A DNA stretch of 64,000 nt, from positions 705,784 to 769,783 of the forward strand of contig DEMN01000012.1 in assembly GCA_002359215.1 (NCBI GenBank), read 5' to 3'. Below are positions 35,878 to 44,660 of the stretch, one piece after another; position 1 is the stretch's first letter, and every line of letters begins with the position of its first letter. The DNA is from Flavobacteriales bacterium UBA2669 (GTDB taxonomy: Bacteria; Bacteroidota; Bacteroidia; Flavobacteriales_E; Vicingaceae). The translations under genes were made by a program, and so were the position numbers. The notes under the pieces are model-generated. The model was given only the letters and a program-made list of their open reading frames with translations, was not told the origin of the DNA and did no database searches.

Positions 35878-38244
35878 ATGAACTACAGATATATTATAGC
35901 CTTACTATTTTTCTTAATAGCTAACTCGAGCATCATATCTGCATCAATAAACAAAATTGACTCTTTAAAAAATGCTAATAAATCATTAGCCGCTCAATTT
36001 AAAGGAGAACTTTCGGATACAGTATTTATTAATTCGTTAACAGCTACTGGTGACTATTATTTGGAAGAACAGTCTGATTCTGCTATTGAATATTATAGAC
36101 AATCAATTAATTTAATAGAAATTATTAGATTGAAAAATATGGGAATTAAGAATCAAGATATTGATGTAGTAATAGATTATAAATTAAGTCAAATTTACCT
36201 TCAATATGGATTAGCTCAATATTATTCAGGAATATTTATAAAAGCAAAAAATCAATATCAAAAAACAATAAGCTTATTACAAAAACATATTGACAAGAAT
36301 ATTGATATTAGTATAAAAAATAATTTTCTAGCTTTAAAAGCTAAATCTCTTGCTCAAATTGGAAATTGTAGCTGGAGTTTAAGTGAATATGATAATGCGT
36401 TTAAAAATTATTCAAAAGCTTTGGAAATCAATATTAAAATTGACAACAAACAACAACAGGCTGCAATTTTAGGGAATATGGGGGTAATTATGGATACTCG
36501 AGGTAGATATGCAGAAGCACTCACTTATTATTTTCAATCATTAAAAATTGAAGAAGAAATAAATAATGAAAAGGGACAGGCTGTTACTTTAGGAAATATT
36601 GGAATAATTTACTACAACCAAAAAGAGTATGAAAAAGCCTTAGATTATTATGAAAAATCATTGGCGCTTAAAGAAAAAATAAATGAAACTAATAGTATAT
36701 CTACTATACTAGGGAATATTGGTATTGTATATCATAATCAAAATAATTTCGATAAAGCATTAGCATATTATCAAAAAGGATTAGCAGTTGATAGGAGGTA
36801 TAATAATAAATATGGAATATCAAGACATTTAGGAAATATAGGTTTAGCTTATGAAGATAAAAAGGATTTTAATAAAGCATTGGATTATTATTTTGAAGCT
36901 TTAAAAATAGATGAGGAACTAAATAATAAAATAGGAATTGTTTATCAAAAAAGTTATATAGGCAATATTTATATGTTATTAGAAGACTATAAAAAATCAG
37001 AAAAATTTCTTATGGAATCCTATCAGCTTTCTGAGAAAATAGGTTCATTGGAAGTGTTAGAGTCCTCTACAGAAAAGCTTAGTAAACTTTATGAAAAAAC
37101 CAATAGGAAAGAATTGGCTTTTGACTTTTACAAACTATTTATTCAATATAAAGATAGTTTGTTAAATGAAGAAAATACTAAAGCTTCTATAGAAAAAGAA
37201 ATGCAATACTTGTATGAAAAAAAATCTGTTGCTGATAGTCTTGCTTATGAAAAAGAAAAAGCTCTTTCAAAAGCTGAAATAGCTAAACAAAAAGCTGAAA
37301 TTAAAATGAAAAAAAATCAACAATATGCTTTATTTGGAGGACTTATTCTCATTATTCTTTTTAGTGGTTTTATGTATAATAGGTTTAGAGTTACTAATAA
37401 ACAAAAACAAATAATAGAATCTCAAAAAATTATTGTAGAACAAAAAAACACAGAGATTGTTGATAGTATTAAATATGCCAAAAGAATTCAAAATGCAATT
37501 TTACCTGCAGATGAATTACTGAAACAACAGCTTAAAGATTTTTTTATATTATATCATCCAAAAGATATTGTGAGTGGAGACTTCTATTGGTTAGAAAAAC
37601 ATGAAGATCAAATTTTATTTGCAGCAGCAGACTGCACTGGACATGGAGTCCCAGGAGCTATGGTGAGTGTGGTTTGTGCTAATTCACTATCAAAAGCATT
37701 ATTGGAAGTTAAAGAAGTAATTCCTGCTGAAATTTTAGATAAAACAAAACAATTGGTAGTGGAACATTTTGAAAAAAGTGGTGAAGATGTAAAAGATGGA
37801 ATGGACCTTGCTCTTTGTAGTTTAAGATTTGATATTTCAAGCTCTAAGTTAGATAAATCTGCAAGCGTGGCTACGTTACAATATGCAGGAGCAAATAACC
37901 CATTATATATTGTTACAAAAAATGAGAAAGGAATAGCTGAACTTTTTGAAATTAAGCCAAATAAACAACCAATAGGGAAGTATTTTAGACAAGAATCATT
38001 TACCAATCATGAAGTTGAGTTGCGAAAAGGAGATTCTATTTATATATTTACTGATGGTTATGCTGATCAGTTTGGAGGACCTAAAGGTAAAAAAATGATG
38101 TACAAACCATTCAAAGATTTATTATTAAATATTCAAGATAAAAGTATGAATGAACAAAAAGAAATTTTAGAACAATATTTTAATGATTGGAAAGGTAGTT
38201 TAGAACAAGTAGATGATGTTTGTGTAATTGGAGTACGTGTTTAA
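35878..38244 (+). CDS. TPR sensor with SpoIIE-type PP2C phosphatase domain
   Basis: This protein (788 residues from the chosen ATG) starts with an export signal or anchor (MNYRYIIALLFFLIANSS). About eight tetratricopeptide repeats follow (residues about 60-440, e.g. GNIGIIYYNQKEYEKALDYY), then a coiled region, a membrane segment (about 482-502), a second coil and a SpoIIE/PP2C phosphatase (about 530-788) with HPKDIVSGDFYW, AAADCTGHGVPGAMVSVV and IYIFTDGYADQFGG. The architecture places the TPRs in the periplasm and the phosphatase in the cytoplasm. A TTG-initiated frame from 35869 is rejected because that codon lies inside the -7 box. Target unknown. Confidence 0.87.
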   Translation: MNYRYIIALLFFLIANSSIISASINKIDSLKNANKSLAAQFKGELSDTVFINSLTATGDYYLEEQSDSAIEYYRQSINLIEIIRLKNMGIKNQDIDVVIDYKLSQIYLQYGLAQYYSGIFIKAKNQYQKTISLLQKHIDKNIDISIKNNFLALKAKSLAQIGNCSWSLSEYDNAFKNYSKALEINIKIDNKQQQAAILGNMGVIMDTRGRYAEALTYYFQSLKIEEEINNEKGQAVTLGNIGIIYYNQKEYEKALDYYEKSLALKEKINETNSISTILGNIGIVYHNQNNFDKALAYYQKGLAVDRRYNNKYGISRHLGNIGLAYEDKKDFNKALDYYFEALKIDEELNNKIGIVYQKSYIGNIYMLLEDYKKSEKFLMESYQLSEKIGSLEVLESSTEKLSKLYEKTNRKELAFDFYKLFIQYKDSLLNEENTKASIEKEMQYLYEKKSVADSLAYEKEKALSKAEIAKQKAEIKMKKNQQYALFGGLILIILFSGFMYNRFRVTNKQKQIIESQKIIVEQKNTEIVDSIKYAKRIQNAILPADELLKQQLKDFFILYHPKDIVSGDFYWLEKHEDQILFAAADCTGHGVPGAMVSVVCANSLSKALLEVKEVIPAEILDKTKQLVVEHFEKSGEDVKDGMDLALCSLRFDISSSKLDKSASVATLQYAGANNPLYIVTKNEKGIAELFEIKPNKQPIGKYFRQESFTNHEVELRKGDSIYIFTDGYADQFGGPKGKKMMYKPFKDLLLNIQDKSMNEQKEILEQYFNDWKGSLEQVDDVCVIGVRV

Positions 38245-38255
38245 AAAAATGAGAA

Positions 38256-38585
38256 TTAATCCTCATCATCCTCGTCTAAATCTTCTTCATCTTCTTCAAC
38301 ATCAATATCCTCGTTAATTCCATCAAAATTATCAGCTGCTTCTGGAGTATCATCATCATCATCTTCATCCTCATCATCAGGTTCAACTAATTTAACAGCT
38401 GATTTAAAGTTATCCAATACAACTAAAAAAGAATCCTCTTCATTAATTTTCCATATAATTCCTCTTTCAATTTCTCCTTTGTAAGGGAAGTCTACCATTT
38501 TGATATCGTCAGCTTCAATTAATCCGACAATTTCTTTTTGGATTTTTTTATCGAAACTTGATAATCTTTTTATTGATCTGGCCAT
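38256..38585 (-). CDS. hypothetical protein with acidic C-terminal tail
   Basis: The 109-residue protein has a basic, folded-looking N-terminal part (about 1-70, MARSIKRLSSFDKKIQKEIVG then KGEIERGIIWKINEEDSFLVVLDN) and a tail of about 40 residues, mostly Asp and Glu (for example DDEDEDDDDD). The tail DNA is largely GAT/GAA repeats (ATC tract around 38350-38380 on the plus strand). I do not recognise the domain. Acidic tails are seen in DNA mimic or chaperone-like proteins, but no function can be assigned. It is convergent with the TPR-phosphatase gene and downstream of folD. Confidence 0.7.
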   Translation of the reverse strand: MARSIKRLSSFDKKIQKEIVGLIEADDIKMVDFPYKGEIERGIIWKINEEDSFLVVLDNFKSAVKLVEPDDEDEDDDDDTPEAADNFDGINEDIDVEEDEEDLDEDDED

Positions 38586-38657
38586 AATCTAAAACATTAA
38601 ATATTGCGACAATATTATTAATATATATTGATTGAAAAATAAAAAATAAATTTTTTT

Positions 38658-39536
38658 TTATTTTTTATTTTTTGCTGCTAATAAAGTGTTTTTCAATAAA
38701 GAAACGATGGTCATTGGTCCTACGCCACCAGGTACCGGAGAAATATAACTACATTTTGGAGCAACTTCATCGAATTTTACATCACCTATTAACCTGAAAC
38801 CTGATTTTTTTGAGCTGTCTTCAATTCTGTGAATACCAACATCTATAACTGTAGCTCCTTTTTTTACCATGTCGGTAGTAACAAATTCAGGTTTGCCTAA
38901 GGCTACAATCAATATGTCTGCTTGAAGCGTTATTTCTTTAAGATTTTGTGTTCTGCTATGTGTAATAGTAACAGTGCAATTTCCTGGGTAGGTATTTTGC
39001 GACATTAAAACACTCATTGGAGATCCTACAATATGGCTTCTACCTATTACTACACAATGTTTCCCTTCAGTAGGAATATTATGGTGTTTGAGCATTTCTG
39101 TAACACCAAGGGGTGTTGCTGGCAAGAAAGTAGGTAGACCCAATAACATTTTTCCTAAACTTGTAGGATGAAACCCATCTACATCTTTTTTTGGATTGAT
39201 GGCTTCGGTAATTTTTTGTTCATTAATATGTTCGGGTAATGGTAGTTGAACAATAAAGCCATCTAAATCATCATCGTTGTTTAGTTTATCTATTTCGTTT
39301 AGTAGATGTTCTTCCGTAACATCTTTTTCTAATGCTACTAAAGTGCTTCTAAAACCAACTACTTCGCAAGCTTTAACTTTTGCATTTACATAAGTTTTGC
39401 TAGCACCATCATTTCCAACTAAAATCGCTGCTAGGTGAGGAGTTCTTCCTGTTTCGTCTTTCAGTTTAGAAACTTCTTCAGCAATTTCAAGTTTAATTTT
39501 ATCTGCTACTTCTTTTCCGCTAATAATAGTTGGCAT
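38658..39536 (-). CDS. folD: bifunctional methylenetetrahydrofolate dehydrogenase/cyclohydrolase
   Basis: This 292-residue FolD interconverts 5,10-methylene-, 5,10-methenyl- and 10-formyl-tetrahydrofolate. Conserved stretches include [20 protein letters not shown] (catalytic Lys region), [36 protein letters not shown] (NADP binding) and [15 protein letters not shown]. The 3' end lies in an A/T-only run that could fold as a weak hairpin (38635-38672). It starts 20 bases after ffh on the same strand. Confidence 0.96.
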   Translation of the reverse strand: MPTIISGKEVADKIKLEIAEEVSKLKDETGRTPHLAAILVGNDGASKTYVNAKVKACEVVGFRSTLVALEKDVTEEHLLNEIDKLNNDDDLDGFIVQLPLPEHINEQKITEAINPKKDVDGFHPTSLGKMLLGLPTFLPATPLGVTEMLKHHNIPTEGKHCVVIGRSHIVGSPMSVLMSQNTYPGNCTVTITHSRTQNLKEITLQADILIVALGKPEFVTTDMVKKGATVIDVGIHRIEDSSKKSGFRLIGDVKFDEVAPKCSYISPVPGGVGPMTIVSLLKNTLLAAKNKK

Positions 39537-39556
39537 GATTACTTAATTTAGGTTAA

Positions 39557-40891
39557 TTATCTTTTCATATTAGGCAAACTCTTCATCATTTGAGCCATTT
39601 TGTTTTTGTCACCCATCATTTTCATCATTTTACCTGTTTGTTCAAATTGTTTGATGAGCTTATTTACTTCTTGAATAGAAGTTCCACTTCCTTCTGCAAT
39701 TCGTTTTCTTCTACTTCCGTTTAAAAGTTTAGGTTGAGCTCTTTCTTCTGGAGTCATAGATTTAATAATAGATTCGACTCCTTTAAAAGCATCATCATCA
39801 ATATCAATACCTTTAGTCATTTTTCCTAAACCAGGAACCATTCCTAACAAGTCTTTCATGTTCCCCATCTTTTTTATCTGACCAATTTGATCCATAAAAT
39901 CGTTGAAATCAAACTGATTTTTAGCAATTTTCTTTTGAAGTTCTCTAGCTTTTTTCTCATCGTACTGTTCTTGAGCTCTCTCTACCAAACTAACCACATC
40001 GCCCATGCCTAAAATACGGTCTGCCATTCTTGATGGATAGAAAACATCCAATGCATCCATTTTTTCGCCCGTACCAACAAATTTAATTGGTTTATCCACT
40101 ACAGAACGTATAGAAAGCGCAGCACCACCTCTGGTGTCACCATCTAATTTAGTTAAAACAACACCATTAAAATCAAGTTTATCGTTAAATGCTTTAGCTG
40201 TATTTACAGCATCCTGACCTGTCATTGAATCTACAACAAACAATATCTCATTAGGAGAAACAGCATTTTTAACTGCCTCAATTTCATTCATCATTTGTTG
40301 GTCAACAGCTAAACGTCCGGCAGTATCTATAATTACAGTGTTAAATCCTTTTTGTTTGGCTTCAGCAATAGCCTTTTTAGCAATATCAACAGGGTTTTTA
40401 TTTTCTTTATCCGACCAAACTTCTACACCAATTTGTTCACCAAGAACGTGTAATTGATCAATCGCAGCAGGGCGGTAAACATCTCCTGCAACTAACATTG
40501 GAGTTTTTCCTTTTTTAGTTTTTAAGTAGTTGGCTAATTTACCTGAAAAAGTGGTTTTACCCGAACCTTGCAAACCGGCAATTAATATAACAGTTGGATT
40601 GCCTTTCAGGTTAATTTCTTCTTCTCCACCACCCATTAGATCTACTAATGCATCATGGGTAATTTTAACCATTAATTGATTAGGAGACAATGAGTTGATT
40701 ACATTTTCCCCTAAAGCTTTTTCTTTTACTTCGTCAGTAAATTGTTTAGCAACTTTGTAACTAACATCAGCGTCTAATAAAGCACGTCTAATTTCTTTAA
40801 CGGTTTCAGCGATATTAATCTCAGTAACCTGTCCTTGACCTTTTAATACCTTAAAGGCTCTTTCTAACTTATCCGATAGACTATCAAACAT
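39557..40891 (-). CDS. ffh: signal recognition particle protein Ffh
   Basis: The 444-residue GTPase binds signal sequences of nascent membrane proteins together with 4.5S RNA. N domain 1-85, G domain 86-295 with GLQGSGKTTFSGKL, the DTAGR box and TKLDGDTRGG, and a Met-rich M domain 296-444 (for example GKMMKMMGDKNKMAQMMKSL) with the GSRRKRIAEGSGTSIQEVN RNA-binding helix. It is standard in length and complete. Confidence 0.96.
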   Translation of the reverse strand: MFDSLSDKLERAFKVLKGQGQVTEINIAETVKEIRRALLDADVSYKVAKQFTDEVKEKALGENVINSLSPNQLMVKITHDALVDLMGGGEEEINLKGNPTVILIAGLQGSGKTTFSGKLANYLKTKKGKTPMLVAGDVYRPAAIDQLHVLGEQIGVEVWSDKENKNPVDIAKKAIAEAKQKGFNTVIIDTAGRLAVDQQMMNEIEAVKNAVSPNEILFVVDSMTGQDAVNTAKAFNDKLDFNGVVLTKLDGDTRGGAALSIRSVVDKPIKFVGTGEKMDALDVFYPSRMADRILGMGDVVSLVERAQEQYDEKKARELQKKIAKNQFDFNDFMDQIGQIKKMGNMKDLLGMVPGLGKMTKGIDIDDDAFKGVESIIKSMTPEERAQPKLLNGSRRKRIAEGSGTSIQEVNKLIKQFEQTGKMMKMMGDKNKMAQMMKSLPNMKR

Positions 40892-41106
40892 AATTTTCTA
40901 TTTTGTGTTTTTATGGTAAGCGACAAATTTAATATTTTTTATTGCTTTATGAGATATAAGCTTTGTCAAAATATACAATAGGTGTACTATGTTTCCTAAT
41001 AATGCCTAGTATTATGAAGAAAATAATTCATTTTCATTCATATATTTAGACTTTAAATAACTTCTATGTATTTTTACATTCATTTTTAGAAAAATTAACA
41101 AAAATC

Positions 41107-41114
41107 TATTTTTG
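41107..41114 (+). promoter_or_regulatory. candidate -7 box of the Cys/His-module outer-membrane protein gene
   Basis: TATTTTTG matches TAnnTTTG about 52 bases before the ATG at 41167. Only a TTTA is seen at the -33 position. The 275-bp region upstream, between divergent ffh and this gene, shows nothing else clear. Confidence 0.4.
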
Positions 41115-41166
41115 GAATAAAAATTGTTTTTAGCGGTGAATTATAAAAATTAAAAGCATCATACTC

Positions 41167-44100
41167 ATGAAAAAACTTTACTTTTTTATTGCGTTTATTG
41201 TAATTACTCTTTCAGCAAATGCTCAACATACAACTTATGATATTGGCAGATGGACTTTAGGCGGGAACATTGGTGGTGCTTACCAAAAAGGAGATATTAG
41301 TAACAAATTATTTGGTTTTGGTTATGGCGCTACATTAGAGTACAGACTTTACAATAAAAAGTACAGGTTTTTTGGCTTTTCACTGCGAGGAAGATATTTA
41401 AAATCGGAAACATTTGGGTTGGGTTATCAGCCTCACGAAAGTTTTATTTCTAATTATGCATTAAATGGTTTTGGAAATTCAGGAGTTGATTACTCCAATC
41501 AGTTGTTTTTTCAAAACAATAATACCGAGTTTGAGGAACTTTCGTTAGAAGCTATGTTACGATGGAATAAACTGTATGAAAATACAGGTATTCTTTTTTA
41601 TTTATTTGCCGGAGCAGGAGGAACGGATTATGTTGTTAAAACCAATCAATTAGATGAGTTTGGAAATCAATATGATTATTCTACCATCAATTATGACAGA
41701 AGTAAATCAGATATTAGAAAGCAATTAAGCGATTTATTAGATGATAGTTACGAAACAGATTTAGATAATAGAAATTATTCACGAGTTGTATTTACACCTA
41801 CTGTTGGAGTAGGGTTAGGGTTTAGAATTGCTCCTGGAGTTGATTTTGCTTTAGAGCATAAAATTTCTTTGCCGCAAACCGATTATTTTGATGGTCAGGC
41901 AACAAAAAATAATGCTCCATTTTTTATTCAAGACATTTACCACTATACTTCTTTAGGATTACATTTTAGTATTATAAAACATCACCAAGGAGAAAGTACT
42001 TATACTCCCACAACTATACCAACACCAACAAACCCTACAAATCCCACAACCACACCTTATACCCAACCTGTAAAACCTGTAATTATTTTATCTCAACCAA
42101 TAGCTACCACATTTATTTCGCCAAATTGTAAGGTAACTATTGTTGCTAAAATAACCCCTGATATAAAAGCTCAAGATGTTACTTTTTATCATAACAACAA
42201 CTTGGTTGCTACTCAAAATTATAGTTTTACAAATAATGAGTTAAAAGCTACCGTTCAGTTAGCTAATGGGACAAACAATTTTAAAATTGTAGCTAAAAAA
42301 TTAGCAGAAACCACTACAAAAGAGTTCTCATTAACTTGTAATGAAGAAAGTACTATTACTATTTGTCATAAAACACCAACAGGAAGTAGAGAAACCATAA
42401 ACATTAAATCATCAGATTGGGCAATGCATGAAGCTCATGGAGATACCAAAGGAGCTTGTTCCGAAACAGAGAAAATGATAACCATTTGTCATCAGGTTTC
42501 TAGTCGTGAAGGAGATATAGAAACCATTCAAATTCCCGAATCACAATGGTTAATACATAAGTCTCATGGTGATAAAATGGGAGCTTGTGTTCCTATAGCA
42601 AAATCAATGATTACTATTTGTTTAAATAATCAATCATTTGAAATTGAAGAAGCTCAATGGCCAAGTTATCAAAGTCAGGGAGCAAGAAAAGGACCTTGTT
42701 ATACCGTTAAACAAATAACCATTTGCCATGTTCCGGCAACAGGTGATAAACGTCAGACGCTAACTATTCCGGAATCTGAATGGGCAATACATCAAGCTCA
42801 TGGTGATATTTTAGGCGCTTGCCCTGCAGTAGAACCTACGATAACTATTTGTCACAAAGAAGCATCAGGAAATAAAGTTACCATGTCTATTCCTGAATTT
42901 AGATGGGTAGAACATTTTAACCATGGAGATAGTAAAGGAGAATGTCCTAGAATTGAAATACCGATGATGACCATCTGTCACTATCCTGCTGGTTCTAGAA
43001 CACCACAAACCATACAAATTCCTGCAACCGAGTGGGCAGCACACCAAGCTCATGGAGATACACAGGGAGCTTGTCCGGTGGTTGTCGATGCTGATATACA
43101 AGTTTGTCATTACAATGCCACAACAGGTAAAAAAGAGCAGATAATTATTAAAGAATCTGAGTGGCCTGCACACCAAGCTCATGGTGATACGAAAGGTTTA
43201 TGTCCCTTAGGTGCTAATAACCCGGGAACATCTACTTCAATTACTATTTGTCATAAAGATATATTAACAGGAAATACTACTACGATGCAAATTCCTGCTA
43301 CGGAATGGGCAGTACACCAAGCTCATGGCGATTTTATGGGTGTTTGTCCGAAAGTTAAAAAAATTACGATTTGTCATGTTCCAACAACAGGTGATCAACG
43401 TCAAACATTGGAAATCCCTGAATCTGAATGGGCAATACATCAAGCACACGGTGATGTTTTAGGTTCTTGTCCTGCAGTAGAGCCAACATTAACCATATGT
43501 CATAAAGATGTAACGGGCAAAAAATCAACTATTACTATTCCTGAGTTTAGGTGGGTAGAACATTTTAATCATGGTGATACGAAAGGAGAATGTCCAAGAG
43601 TTGAAATACCAATGATAACCATCTGCCATTACCCCGTAGGGTCTAGAACACCACAAACCATACAAATTCCTGCAACCGAATGGGCAGCACACCAAGCTCA
43701 TGGAGATACACAGGGAGCTTGTTCGGTGGTTGTCGATGCTGATATACAAGTTTGTCATTACAATGCCACAACAGGTAAAAAAGAGCAGATAATTATTAAA
43801 GAATCTGAGTGGCCTGCACACCAAGCTCATGGTGATACGAAAGGATTGTGTCCTTTAGGTAGTAATAACCCGGGTAGTACTGATTTAATAGCTATTTGTC
43901 ATAAAGATCCTAATACAGGAGTTTATCAAACTATCCAGATTGCTGTTTCGGAAGTTAGAACACATTTAGCACATGGTGATATTGAAGGACCGTGTACTAC
44001 GCAAAACAATGGCGGCAATACAGGGGGAACAGGTGGTTCTGGTGGAAATGAAGAAAAAATCACTATTTGTCATTACCCACCTGGAAATACAAATAATCCC

Positions 44101-44658
44101 CAAACCATAGAAATATCTGCCTCGGCATGGCCTGCACATCAAGCCCATGGAGATACACAAGGAGCTTGTGCTCCTACAACAGGAGGTAATCCGGGAGGAA
44201 TACCTGGAGGTGCTGGTGGGAATCTAGGCAACCCAAGAGGAGGAAATAATGGAGGAAATGAGAAGATAACTATTTGTCATTATCCACCGGGGAATACAGG
44301 AAATCCTCAAACCATAGAGATACCTGCATCTGCATGGCCTGCTCACCAAGCTCATGGAGATACTCAGGGGGCTTGTGCTCCTTCAACAGGAAACTCAGGA
44401 GGAAATAGTGGTAGCTCCGGAAACTCAGGTGGGAACAATGGCGGCTCAGGAAATTCTGGAGGAAATGAGAAAATCACCATTTGTCACTATCCACCGGGAA
44501 ACACCGGAAATCCTCAAAACATAGAAATACCTGCATCTGCATGGCCTGCTCACCAAGCACATGGAGATACACAAGGACCATGTCCATCCTCTTCGGTAAA
44601 AATTAAAGAATCAACTAGCAAGCCCGGCATAAAAAAATCAGGCATTAAAAAACCTTAA
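41167..44658 (+). CDS. outer-membrane beta-barrel protein with sixteen C-terminal Cys/His modules
   Basis: The 1163-residue protein has a signal peptide (1-19, ending ANAQ), a probable outer-membrane barrel (about 25-275; GYGATLEYRLYNKKY, VVFTPTVGVGLGFRI, ending HYTSLGLHFSI), a Pro/Thr linker (about 279-299), an Ig-like domain (about 300-392), then sixteen modules (397-1139) and a Lys-rich tail. Each module is 35-43 residues and follows ITICHYPPG...TIEIPASAWPAHQAHGDTQGAC, with two Cys and three His nearly invariant. The third module keeps both Cys but has lost all His. Gly/Ser/Asn-rich spacers separate the last four. The single module (CH-PPG ... H-AHGD-G-C) occurs widely in secreted bacterial proteins; its function is not known to me. 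No T9SS sorting domain is present. Confidence 0.85.
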   Translation: MKKLYFFIAFIVITLSANAQHTTYDIGRWTLGGNIGGAYQKGDISNKLFGFGYGATLEYRLYNKKYRFFGFSLRGRYLKSETFGLGYQPHESFISNYALNGFGNSGVDYSNQLFFQNNNTEFEELSLEAMLRWNKLYENTGILFYLFAGAGGTDYVVKTNQLDEFGNQYDYSTINYDRSKSDIRKQLSDLLDDSYETDLDNRNYSRVVFTPTVGVGLGFRIAPGVDFALEHKISLPQTDYFDGQATKNNAPFFIQDIYHYTSLGLHFSIIKHHQGESTYTPTTIPTPTNPTNPTTTPYTQPVKPVIILSQPIATTFISPNCKVTIVAKITPDIKAQDVTFYHNNNLVATQNYSFTNNELKATVQLANGTNNFKIVAKKLAETTTKEFSLTCNEESTITICHKTPTGSRETINIKSSDWAMHEAHGDTKGACSETEKMITICHQVSSREGDIETIQIPESQWLIHKSHGDKMGACVPIAKSMITICLNNQSFEIEEAQWPSYQSQGARKGPCYTVKQITICHVPATGDKRQTLTIPESEWAIHQAHGDILGACPAVEPTITICHKEASGNKVTMSIPEFRWVEHFNHGDSKGECPRIEIPMMTICHYPAGSRTPQTIQIPATEWAAHQAHGDTQGACPVVVDADIQVCHYNATTGKKEQIIIKESEWPAHQAHGDTKGLCPLGANNPGTSTSITICHKDILTGNTTTMQIPATEWAVHQAHGDFMGVCPKVKKITICHVPTTGDQRQTLEIPESEWAIHQAHGDVLGSCPAVEPTLTICHKDVTGKKSTITIPEFRWVEHFNHGDTKGECPRVEIPMITICHYPVGSRTPQTIQIPATEWAAHQAHGDTQGACSVVVDADIQVCHYNATTGKKEQIIIKESEWPAHQAHGDTKGLCPLGSNNPGSTDLIAICHKDPNTGVYQTIQIAVSEVRTHLAHGDIEGPCTTQNNGGNTGGTGGSGGNEEKITICHYPPGNTNNPQTIEISASAWPAHQAHGDTQGACAPTTGGNPGGIPGGAGGNLGNPRGGNNGGNEKITICHYPPGNTGNPQTIEIPASAWPAHQAHGDTQGACAPSTGNSGGNSGSSGNSGGNNGGSGNSGGNEKITICHYPPGNTGNPQNIEIPASAWPAHQAHGDTQGPCPSSSVKIKESTSKPGIKKSGIKKP
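42355..44583 (+). repeat. coding tandem array of sixteen Cys/His modules
   Basis: The period is 105-130 bp for modules 1-13 and up to about 210 bp where glycine-rich spacers intervene. Module starts can be recognised by the codons for (I/L/M)-T-I-C-H. Modules 4-8 (42715-43362) are repeated in the same order as 9-13 (43363-44010), an exact 648-bp offset. Modules 14-16 are nearly identical to each other. Confidence 0.9.
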
Positions 44659-44660
44659 TA

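Noticed and set aside
38635..38672. Hairpin at the end of folD
   Set aside because: Made of A and T only and overlaps the folD stop; such runs form imperfect inverted repeats by chance in this A+T-rich DNA.
42865..44160. Antisense open frames of 61-105 codons across the module array
   Set aside because: They arise because the repeated sense codons keep the opposite strand open; they repeat with the modules and look like no protein.
42355..44583. CRISPR-like regular repeats
   Set aside because: The repeats are in one open frame, 105-210 bp apart, translate to a conserved protein module and have no unique spacer or cas genes.
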